A stretch of DNA of 64,000 bases, taken from assembly GCA_047495785.1 (NCBI GenBank), contig JBLDXI010000030.1, forward strand, positions 1,240,001 to 1,304,000, given 5' to 3'. A model generated the notes under the pieces. It saw nothing but the letters and a program-made list of their open reading frames with translations. It was not told the DNA's origin and did not search any database. Positions 11,901-21,429 of the stretch are shown one piece after another; positions within the stretch are counted from its first letter, which is position 1, and each line of letters begins with the position of its first letter. The translations under genes and the position numbers were made by a program. The DNA is from Lepidodermella squamata (lineage: Eukaryota > Gastrotricha).

Positions 11901-14089
11901 GCAGTAGCCGCCTCTCGAATCGCAGCACTGAGTGTTTGGATATCACTCCGGCTTGTTCCTGAACCCTTCGGCGCCTCAACTTTCACAACAATCTGCTGGG
12001 GCGGTGGTGGAGCGGCTGATTCTCGCCTCGGAGCTGGCGATGGTTGCGGAGTTTGAGCTCGCTTGACCTCGGTTGTTTCGTTTCTGTTCAGGCCAAGTTT
12101 GATCTCTTCGATTTGGCGTAGTAGCTCCTCGCGGTGAGCCAACGCCTGCTTCAAGCGGGTCTCAGTTACGTTGTCGCCACTAGTCGAATCACTGCACGTT
12201 GAGCAATCGTCTAAGTGGGGAAGTAAGTTTTATTTACACCTGTTAAAAAGTCGGGGCTTTGCTTTTGACAGGCAGCAAAAGTCGTCCCGAGTAACTAAGA
12301 AATGATAACTCACCTCTTTCAGGACTTGAATTAAGCGCGTCGCGTTCTCGTCGCAGTTTCTACAGTAAAAAAGGACAGTCAGAGGCTTTTCTTTTGATGA
12401 GAAAGAAGGAGGGACAATAATCTATGAATGCTTCACGAATGGTTGCTATGGGGCTATTTTTACTTTCTAGAAAATTTTGAGTAATAAAAATGATGGATGT
12501 GATAATTGGTTAAATGACCACTTTGGTCATTAGGATGGGCCGTTTAGAATGAGACAGCAAGTAAATACACTGCTGATGTTAAATCCACTGAAATTGAAAC
12601 TACGAGTCCTAAGAGTCCAAAAATCATCAACGACTATAATGTAATTGTTAACAATATGGGCGAACGTGAACAAGTGAAACTAGAATGTCAATTGAATTTT
12701 GGCGGAAGCTCAAACTGAATGCATTTTGAGAAGCCTGAAAGTTTTGAGCAAGATGCGGGAACATTGTGGCGTCAAACATTCACAGTAGGGTCTTTGAATC
12801 CAAACAATGAATCCAAACAATCCAAACAGAAAAGGCGTTTCTAACAAATTTAAAATTTTGACAAATTATTTGCAGCTTCCTAAACCCCTTGCAAAAGCAG
12901 GTTGTTCGCGACCGATCTGTCGGCCCCTGAAGCCGATCGCCTGTCGTCAGCCGTCCCCTAAACCCTCACGGGTAAGGCTTTTTTCTGCTTTCTAATATTA
13001 ACATCACATGGCTACGGAGGACGAAAAATAAAAATGATTCATTTCGTCATTCATTCTAAACCTCTTGCCGGTAATATCCTGATACTTCACGAACTGACAA
13101 AAAGGGTCAAGTTGCACATCTTCTAACAAAGTTATATTATGCGCTGTCCTAACTTCTAATGTCACATATTATATTATATTATATTATATTATATAATAAA
13201 CCTAGAAAATTTAGGGCCTGCTTACGGATCACAATAACAAAATTTGACTTGATTCAGCCCTCGAGTTAGCAGCTGAAAGTTGAAAGAAGAAGGTTTCAAC
13301 GCGATAAAAATGCTTATGCCTCATTAGGCGTGGTTCAAGTGATTGCACGCTTATTATGCGACTCATTGTAATTAGTTAAATGAGCATCTCCCGTTAGATA
13401 ATGAATTCGTGAATTTACCAGCTGAAATAATGTCCGATATTTAAATAGAACTCCAGTCGAAGAATGCGTAGCTGCTTTAAGCTAAAATCCCTGGGCGAAC
13501 AAGGCACATTCGGGAAGATTTTGGTTATTTCTTATTCAGATAAGGCTAATCTTGCTGGCAATTCGCTAAAATTTTGGAAATTCCTGAATTATTGTCTTTT
13601 AAGGAGCGTCTGGCCGCAAAATCGAGGTTTGAGAATGCTATGAGCTGCTATTAATTAGTATTAAAGTAGTATTAAAGTAGTGAGTATTGAGCTCCGTCTG
13701 AGTGAAATAGTCGAATTCCAAGACTTATTCATGGAATCGAAACAGAAAAAAACCATTCAATTTGGACATACCTCGCGTAGTAGTCGAAGCTGTATGATTG
13801 CCATAGCATCTCTCGCCCTGCGATCTAGCTCACTCGGCCCACCGCCGCCAGTCGCAGACGCCGCTCTCGCCGAATCAGGCGCATACGCACTCCCGATAGG
13901 CGGCACCAAACTCGGCTGTTGAGACCGCAAATGCGCCAGAGCAGCTGCATTAGCCGCTGTTTGATTCCCACTAGCCGCCAGAATGCCAGACAGCCTCGCG
14001 CCTTCCTGCTGTCTCTGATACCGCTCTTCCTCAGTTTCATGCGGAGGGTAACGAATGTCTCGTTCCGCAGCTGTAGTTCGGTAGCTCAT
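8927..14089 (-). CDS. Unrecognised multi-exon gene with Pro- and Met/Gln-rich middle and helical C-terminal region
   Basis: I do not recognise the family. The ATG at 14087-14089 opens exon 13772-14089 (Ala-rich, charged start MSYRTTAAERD). Exon 12314-12359 is 46 bp and exon 11578-12210 encodes a coiled-coil start, a Pro-rich segment and a Met/Gln-rich segment (MMMMQSYQMQQMV). Exon about 10967-11318 begins with a GHGHGHG His-Gly run and another Gln/Met-rich helix. Further exons lie near 10770-10815 and 10380-10478 (motif TWWKKDRVAIKMRHFFYVAW), then about 10150-10360, 9960-10100, 9570-9790, 9050-9490 and 8927-9000, ending GLPPKVAED and TGA at 8927-8929. Introns are GT-AG and phase-consistent for the first three exons. 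The C-terminal 400 residues look well-structured and all-helical. The join around 10766 is uncertain and could instead mark two genes. The start lies 85 bp past the upstream channel's M4-coding stop. Confidence 0.55.
12360..13771 (-). other. Long first intron of the 8927-14089 gene, with a pentanucleotide microsatellite
   Basis: This 1.4 kb intron is far longer than the other introns in the window. It carries an ATATT-type tandem repeat at about 13166-13195. I see no transposon ends or RNA gene in it; much of it is AT-rich with short plus-strand frames that have no family resemblance. Confidence 0.6.
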
Positions 14090-14174
14090 CTCGTAAAACA
14101 CGCAAAGACAAGCAAAATAATTTGTAAGACGAAAAACGAGAGATTTCTCGGATTATTCTCGATTTTATTCCGCG

Positions 14175-15478
14175 TCAATGGAAAATAAACAAAACAACCG
14201 TGGCAACGGTGAATAGAATGTAAATTGTAATTGCCGAAGCGAACGCTACGCTGTCAATGAGCACAAAGTAGGTCCACGCCCGCCCGAATACAAGTTATTT
14301 CATGCGAGCACGGTCGCTATGCAGAACGATGAATGAACACATCGCCGCGGCGTAAATAGCGCACGCCATCGCGAAGATTGTTTGGCCTAATAGATAGTAC
14401 GCAATCAAAATTTGCTGGCTTGTTTTCGGCAGGTTGTCCAACATTTGAGCTTGCAGTACGAAGATTGATAGTAGAATGGTGCAGGCGAATGAAGGCCGGT
14501 CTGGTGCTTCTGCTGGGACGTAGAATGTGCCCAGCTCCATGAGGCCGAGGATAAGGCTTGGGACGAAAAGGTTAACGATGTAATATTCAGGGAGGCGCTC
14601 GAATGTGACGCAGAAATAAGAGTCCAAGCCTTCGATGTACGTCCGGTTTGAGACGTATCGCCACACTCCGGAGTCGGGAATTTCTGGTTGAAATGCACGT
14701 GGGAAATTGAGATGGTTCACCGCTGTCTCGCTGACACTACTAGTTAGGAAAAGATCGAGACAGCACTCCTGTCTAAAATAAAATTAGTTTCAGAGTTAGG
14801 GTTAGAGCTAGGGTTAGGGTTAGGGTTAGGGTTAGGAGTATCAGAGTTGAGGTTAGGGCTAGGTTTAGAATTTAGGGTTAGAGTTAGGGTTAGAGCTAGG
14901 ATTTGAGGTTAGGGTTAGGGTTAGGGTTAGGGGTTAAAGTGTCTAAAATTGAACAAATCCTTTTTTCAATTTTTCACGAACCTGTCAAATGGAAATTTGA
15001 GATATTTCATGGAGCAGTAAAACGTCCATAACCCAGAAACAACGTGTTGAAACACTCCCGTTGGTATTGACAAGAGAAGGAACCTCGTAAAATCGTCCTT
15101 TGTTATCGAGGGCGAAATCATCGCATTTCTCAGATAGATAGTTGGGGTCCAAAATCGATCGACGTCTGTGAATCTCTTCAGTTTTGTTTCATTTGTAAGT
15201 TCTATGACTTCAGCAGCGTTTTCAACAATGCAAGGCACCTGCCAAATTGAGAAGAGTGATCCACCGAATGATAGCGACTCGGTTGTGTCGCTGATATCAA
15301 CAACGCGGCTCAGCCAAAATTCGAGGCTGATATTCGTGAATTTATTGCCTGGGCTCAGGCTATTGGCTTCGATGTCACATCTCTCGTGAAGCAGATCTGC
15401 AGCTTTTGGGCCGGAGAAGCAATGAAAAACATGAAAGCATAGGCTGACTAAAATAGATTGCGCGAGGAAAGCCATCAA
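14175..15478 (-). pseudogene. Compact pentameric ligand-gated channel (copy A2) with a stop before M4
   Basis: Exon 14984-15478 begins MMAFLAQSILVSLCF, a signal peptide, and encodes the ligand-binding domain. The Cys-loop spans the intron (CSMKYLKFPFD then RQEC, giving C-x13-C). The second exon, from about 14772 down, encodes M1 (IVNLFVPSLILGL), M2 (PDRPSFACTILLSIF) and M3. An in-frame TAA at 14295-14297 then ends the frame. Beyond it the same frame continues for about 39 codons with a hydrophobic helix that looks like M4 (FVLIDSVAFASAITIYILF) and its own stop at 14175-14177. Unlike copies A1, B and C it has no ectodomain extension or Thr-rich hinge. The protein is either a recent nonsense pseudogene or an M4-less subunit. 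Asp-Arg before M2 and the 9' Leu resemble cation channels. Confidence 0.75.
14795..14934 (+). repeat. TTAGGG-type tract inside the Cys-loop intron of channel A2
   Basis: About 140 bp of exact and degenerate TTAGGG units (also TTAGAG and TTAGGA variants) fill most of the intron between 14773 and 14983. TTAGGG is the common animal telomere unit. Confidence 0.9.
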
Positions 15479-16190
15479 TATTAACTTCGCGTTATTTTAA
15501 TTTTTGGTCAAATATATAGGACGCTAAAATATCTGAGATTTGCGCATAGCTTTTTAATTGAGTGAGGAATGATGGCTTGCAAACAAAAATCTGGATTTTG
15601 ATGACGCGGCCAAACATGAAAAAAAACAGGTGCGATAATCAATATCTTTCATAGTATTTTTCTCGTATGGTTTTATTTGGTTTTTTCGTGATGCAGAAAT
15701 TCTTCCGCTATTTGTTCAATCGATTTTACATTTTGAATTTTTAAATAATTTTCCTTAGTCATGTTAGTAAAAGATGGATTGTACTTTGTTGGGGTTCTTT
15801 TGGGTTCTATTCAAGCCTGTTATTTTCTCACTCCTGCCCTTTGTCGCATTCCTGAATACTCGAATTTATTGATAACGCCATTGTGAACAGATGCGAAAAC
15901 GGGCGCGCCGTTCTAATTTACGAAAAATAATTTTGAACTGCATTGGAGTGAGATATGCGCGTCCTAGTAACGTGCTCGACCCTGTTAATTGCCCCACTTA
16001 TCCGATAAATTTTAATTACGACATCTGCCGTTTTTTCCGTTGACGCGATATATAAAATCAGCAATTTCCATAATCATGAAACTGCATGAAATTCGTAGGC
16101 CGAAATTTGCCATATATCTAGATATATCGAGGGTAACAGAAAATACCAAGACCGATGCGAGGTCACAAGGCAGGGGCTAACAAATCGTTT
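15479..16190. other. Intergenic spacer between channel A2 and receptor kinase 1
   Basis: AT-rich spacer of 712 bp with no gene. A part near 15790-15960 (GAACAGATGCGAA and surroundings) is loosely similar to 54830-54960, which lies at the equivalent place 3' of the second kinase receptor. This supports duplication of the neighbourhood. Confidence 0.5.
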
Positions 16191-19100
16191 TTAAAACTGG
16201 GTCATCTCAAGTTGATGATGGAAGGTGGATTCAAAGGTCTTATGAAGCAGATGAAATGTTGGCCTGTCTTTCGGGTCTTGTGACCAGCATTCAAGCATGA
16301 CTGCATACACTTCTTCCGGGCATATTTCAGGCTTTGACAAGCGAAATCCATGTGATAGGTGAATTGCAATCTCCATTGGTTGCAAATCGTCATAAGGCTC
16401 AACCTTGCAATCTATAACAAAACGATGAATTTGATTTGTATCAAATGTGAAATCAGCTTTCATCTTACTTGTGAAGATTTCCCACATGACTACGCCGAAT
16501 GACCAGACGTCGCTTTTCAGCATGAAAATTCGGCGGATAAGCGATTCAGGCGGGTGCCATCGAATAGGGACTCGGTACTCGCAAGCGTCTATAGATTGAT
16601 AGAAACCATTTTCATCCTCAACCATGCGAGACAGGCCGAAATCGGAAACTTTAGCCGTTAAGCCTTCGTCAAGCAAAATGTTACGGCAGGCCAGATCCCG
16701 ATGCATGCAGTTCTTCTCGGAAAGATACGCCATTCCAGAGCTAATCTGCCGAATGAAACGGAACCGATCTTCCAAGTTCAAAGTGCCGGCTTTTGAGACC
16801 ATGTAGTCTTTCAAAGTGCCCGAGGACATGAAAGGAACAATCAAGTTAGGTTGATCCCTCAGAATGGCTATTCCAATAAGGGGTAGGACGTTAGGGTGAT
16901 GAAAGTCCTTCATTACGTGAGCTTCTTTGATCAGCCCAGCAACGTCAGCTTTCACATCGGGTCGGATGCTTTTCACGGCTACAAGTTGATCCGGTTGATT
17001 AGGCATCCGAAGGACTGCTTTTTGAACTGCGCCGAAACTGCCGGTGCCCAGCAGATCGGTTATTTCGAGCCAATCAGAGCAGACGCTGATTCGTTCAACG
17101 AGAATTACAAGATCTTCAGCTCCGTCGAGGCCTTGAAGTAATTTCGTGAAATCAGCGAATGGCTCGACGTAGTTGTTCTCATGGACACTTCTAGCTCCAG
17201 CGACTTTATGCCTTCTACGGATCACGAAGAAAGCCAAAATTCCTAGGAGTATGACTATAACGACACTTAAAGTCGAAGCGAGAATCATACTCAGATTATC
17301 TGTGAAACAGGTTTTCAGTTAATAATAATTTTAGCTATAATCAAGGTCAACTTTTTCATATTCAATTGTATCTGCTTCAATTGTATAGTAAGGGTTATGG
17401 CTGTTGTAGTTCTTATCTGCTAAGGGACATTTTGACGTCGGCTCAATAATCAGGCTGTAAATTGCTGCCGTTGTTTTAGAATCCTCTGCAATCTCTGGAA
17501 TCAGGAGTGTGGTAGATTCATCACTAAGTTCAATGAATCTTCTATTTAAGCGATCATAGAGAGTGACAATCGCTCCAAATTGCGCGTTCATCGATGAAAT
17601 TTTCACTGTATTCTCAGTTACTTCGTAGTCGATTGCAAATTTAGAGAAAATAACTATTTCTCGAAAAACCATTTTCGTTATGCCGTTTGGTAGTATTGGC
17701 CTTAGAATATCGACACGGTTCATTCGCAATCTCAAACCTCCAAATCCCGATAAAATAACATTGAGGAAAGCTGCTGCTGTATAGGTGTGTCCCATTGCGG
17801 CAGTTCTCTTGTCAGAAATGTTTCTCCAAACAAAAAAAGGACCAGAGTTGTAGTCGGACATCAATTTTTCGAAGTCGCTTCTCGCTGATTCGATTGACGT
17901 TCGAGAGCCGAGTTGCATTTCCAGAATGGCTTTGATTGCGAGGGAAGTCGCTGGAATAGGAACTTCGGAACCGGTGGTGGAAGCGAATTTCGAAGTGTAT
18001 CTCTAAAAAAAAGAGAAAGGTTCATGAAGTTCGAACCCAGAAATTGGAGCAACAACTTACTTTGATGTCATTCTCCAGAAGGCTATATGGAGCTTGTTCA
18101 AGAAATTTGCCCGAAAAATTGTATCCAATAGGGTAGTGAGCTAGGAGAACCTCAGCTTGACTGATCGTGTCTCCGAAATTGTAACCCTCGAATTCTCTAT
18201 TACTATTCTCAGCCTTGTCGAAGGGAAAGAAGAATCTCCTCGTCACATTTTTCATCTCTTCCTCGATAAAGGAATCGCTCAAACATGCCAGATACTCGTT
18301 GAAGTGCAACGCAAGAGATGCCAGGATGTTGGTAACTAAATTTTTGCTTTGATTCTGGTGCAATTCATCAGGGCCACAAACGTCGTTGATTGAGACGTAA
18401 AAGGTGTCCTTCAGTATTTTCTTAGCAATCATTTGCGAGATCTGATCGTTTATCTGCACTATTTCCGTTAATTTACTTTTCCCTCGCGTCGCTGAATACA
18501 AAATTCGGGTTGAAAAAGATAGCAACAATTCGCTGTAGAGCGCTTGTTCGGAGCAATGATCGCACCAAGTAGGCGGTATCACCAATTCATGAGCTGTTTC
18601 GAATTTCATTAGCTTCTCCTTGTTAACTGCCTTCCAGCGATTGAGGATTAACATAGGGATTAAGTCTGGTTGCAGGAGAGCTAGAATGGGTGTGATGAAG
18701 ATTTCGGATTCGGGAGTAACATGGCCGCCGAAGTTTTGCCTCGAACCACCCCTGCCCAAGCCACACGCTGAAACGCCGGCGAAATCTGCGTCGATTCCAG
18801 CTTCATTAATAGACTGATTCATGCGTTTTTTGTACGGTATTTGGCTGTAGATATTGTAAATAGCAGAGCCTATAAGCTTGTTAATCGTGTCTGCTTGCAA
18901 TCCTGTTTTTGCAGCGAGAATTAAAAATGAACAAATTAATGATTAACGAATTTGTCAATAAGATAACCTGTAAATTTGATATCCATTTTATAAATCCTGG
19001 CCTTCCAAGATGCCAATTGCGCGATCACAAGTTCAACAGGGCTTTCCCACGTAAATCTTGTGAATTCATAGTGAGCAATGCTGTAAATTTGATCCATGGA

Positions 19101-19936
19101 CATCCAGGATACTGTTCTTTCGTTATAGTTGCTATCCAAAACAGTTTCGAAATCCAACGAAGCATTCGTAGCGAATATTTCAATTGAATTTTTAGCAGAC
19201 AGTGAGTTGAAAGCAGTCACCTTATAATGCCTTAGAATAAAGAAATCCGTAACTATAAGGTCAAGTGATTCGGGTGTTACCTACGTGCTCTGAATCCCGT
19301 CGTGATCGTATAATTCCGATTCAACTGAAATGTCTTCATGAAAGAGATCGCTTTCCCACAGCGATTTGTAAATGTCCGGCTTGCGAAGTGTAAGCTTGGA
19401 TCCCAGGTGATCATCCGAAGCTTCAACAATCAGCACGTTGAAAAAAGTTCTTGAGAGATAGAAACTACACCCTGAAATTAGACGCAATAACAAGCCGCTC
19501 TCCGTACGAATCTCCTGTTCAAACAGGCCGATTTTATAGTAAAATTTGAATTTTTCGGCTTTGATCTCGTCAACTACGCTGTTAAGCTGAACTGTCTCGA
19601 TTCGGAATACCGCGTAATTCGGCAGCCGAATGCGACGACTGTAGCCATCAGAGGTTTTACGGAACATCGTCGATGAATAAATTGATTCCTAAGCCAGAAG
19701 CAATTGAACTAAGCGTGACATATGAACTGACTGAAGCATACACTGTAAGCAGTTGTTCCAATGACGCCGGATGAGAGCTCCGGTAACAGTGATGTATCAG
19801 GCAGATCGGTTACTTCGATGAAATTGACCCCTGCTAACAAACTATAGATGGTATGTGGTATGCTCGGTTCCATTTGAATCGAGAATGGCCATGACGCGAG
19901 ACAGGCAACAATTAGACCAAGATTGAAATCAATCAT
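16191..19936 (-). CDS. Receptor tyrosine kinase with GH65 glycosidase-like ectodomain (copy 1, intact)
   Basis: Six exons (19742-19936, 19285-19688, 18968-19230, 18061-18902, 17336-18002, 16191-17299) join in phase to 1159 residues; introns are 36-65 bp and the last is GC-AG. A signal peptide is followed by about 770 residues resembling GH65 enzymes of the collagen-glycan glucosidase (PGGHG/ATHL1) type. Shared patterns are GVIGTTAYS plus RRIRLPNYAVF at the N-terminal sandwich, ACGLGRGG-x5-GGHV-x-PESEIF for the enzymes' GHVFWDTE block, VCGPDELHQN for GPDEYH, and GFGGLRLRMNRVDILRPILPNG for the C-terminal barrel and cap. The WD of the first block is PE here; GPDE is kept. A single membrane helix (about 796-816) leads to a tyrosine kinase: GTGSFG loop, VAVK lysine at about 900, HRDLACRN at 990-997, DFG at 1010 and WSFGVVMWE. 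All key kinase residues are present. Such a receptor could sense a carbohydrate or collagen-linked glycan; this is inference. Confidence 0.85.
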
Positions 19937-20027
19937 CGCCTAAATAAGTAATAGATTAATAGGAGAAAACGAACAAAATTAATCGCAGTTTTTTAGACAT
20001 GATTTATGCTGTTGATATTTTATAGAT

Positions 20028-20356
20028 GCAGACCCCGGGCCTTATCTTTCAGACGACATGTTTTTCGTATTACTAGTTTCCGATAATTAAATTGACCATA
20101 TGCCGCTAAAAAGTGCCGCTCTCAAAAACTCAAAAACACTCTCTAAAAATGAATTAGGACGAAAAGAAGGATCTTCGAGCTGGATGGCATTTCGATAAAA
20201 TTTTGGCCCGATTTTAATATTCAAATTTATAAGGCTTGGTATCACTCTCAGACCAACCGAATAAGACAGCTGCATAATTCGTTGCTAGTTTCTCTTTCAG
20301 TATGCATTTTTCTGGGGGAAAACCACGCTCTCATTTGTAAACATTCAGCAAGAAAA
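20028..20356 (-). promoter_or_regulatory. Upstream block of kinase receptor 1 conserved at three loci
   Basis: The region just upstream of the kinase receptor start is conserved upstream of the other two copies (25504-25895 and 59092-59475). The best block reads CCTTATCTTYC, then CGACATRTTTTYCGT, then a TAATTA core and CATATGCCGC. A second block contains TTCTGGGGGAAA and GTAAACATTCAGC. The core includes a GATA-like CTTATC, homeodomain-like TAATTA and an E-box-like CATATG; factor binding is inference. Confidence 0.5.
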
Positions 20357-20489
20357 AACTTGAGCGGTAAGTCAAGTCAACATGGCCAGCCAAAAACCCG
20401 CCCGACCGACCTCAGCAGCAAAGATAAGTCAATTTTTGACTCGATTGTAAAATCCCCGAACTCTGTCTGGCGTCTAAAAGAAAATTAAA

Positions 20490-21230
20490 CTAAATGTGAT
20501 CAGTCCGTCCCCAGATGAATTTTTCGCTCATTTCAAAAATATTTTTGCCTCCCAACTTGCTTTTAATTATCGTGACATTGAAACTCCTGAAGCGAATGAC
20601 TCGGTAATAGATATCGCAATTCTGCTCTCGCCTGTAACTCAAAAAGAGATAATTGAGAATCTTAAGGACTGTATCCTTTCATCTGCCGCTGGTCTGCGAT
20701 GGTGTGAAATTCTCAAATATAAATGACGAAATCACCCTATTGGCTCCTTACCTCTCAGTGCTCTATTCGAAAACCAGCTCTGAAGAGATATGCCAAGAGG
20801 AGTGGAAGACTTCCTTGATCACTCCTGTGTTCAAAAGGGGGATGCTAACAACGTCGGCAACTAGCGTCCTATTTCTTTGCATCCGTGCGTCGCAAAGCTC
20901 TTCTCTAAAATCCTGGACTCCGGGCTCCGTGCGTGGCTTCATCCCGATTCCAAAGCTCTGAACGTTGAGCAATTTGGTTTCCATTCCAGTTAATCCACTA
21001 ATGATGGCGCTACAGTTCTTCATTGCGGTTTAGCTCCAGAGGTAGAGCGTGGCGTCTCTGTCCACGCCTGTTCACACTAGTGCGTTTGACACGACCAATC
21101 ATCAGTTATTGCTGAAAAAGCTACGCCAGCGTGGTATTCCTGAGAGCTTCGTTCGAATAATTGCCAATATGTATTCTAACTGCCGAGCGTCGATCTTGGT
21201 CAACCCTGAGCAGCAAGTGCACGTTTTTTG
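20490..21230 (+). mobile_element. Degenerate non-LTR retrotransposon reverse transcriptase fragment
   Basis: Reading across several frameshifts and stops gives a LINE-like order: DEFFAHFKNIF, a VTQKEIIENLKDC helix, EEWKTSLITPVFKRG (the W-x5-PvfKkG block), the PISLH block, an EQFGFH block and LLLKKLRQRGIPESFVRII. This matches the fingers and early palm of LINE reverse transcriptases. The catalytic YADD part is missing and the ORF has many lesions, so it is an old truncated copy. Confidence 0.65.
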
Positions 21231-21429
21231 CAAAATACTGCGTGGGAATTGCAGGAAACTGCCTGAAAACGGCATTTACTGTCATTTTTCACATTTTTTC
21301 AAAACTTACTGCAGTTTTTGGAAAAAACTGGAAGTTAAAGCAGGAATCCGTAGTCATTTCGTGAAATTGACACAGTTTTTTCATGAAACTCGGGAAATTC
21401 GCGGCATTTTATTTGCGACCCGAAGTTAA

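Noticed and set aside
11696-11962. Plus-strand His/Trp/Arg-rich frame
   Set aside because: Antisense shadow of the Met/Pro-rich exon of the 8927-14089 gene.
1285-14297. Possible stop-codon reassignment, because several receptor genes carry a single in-frame TAA or TAG
   Set aside because: Intact genes here (16191-19936, 6355-8718, 30277-33313) have no internal stops and end in ordinary stops, and the broken genes also show insertions or frameshifts, so pseudogenisation or sequence error is simpler.
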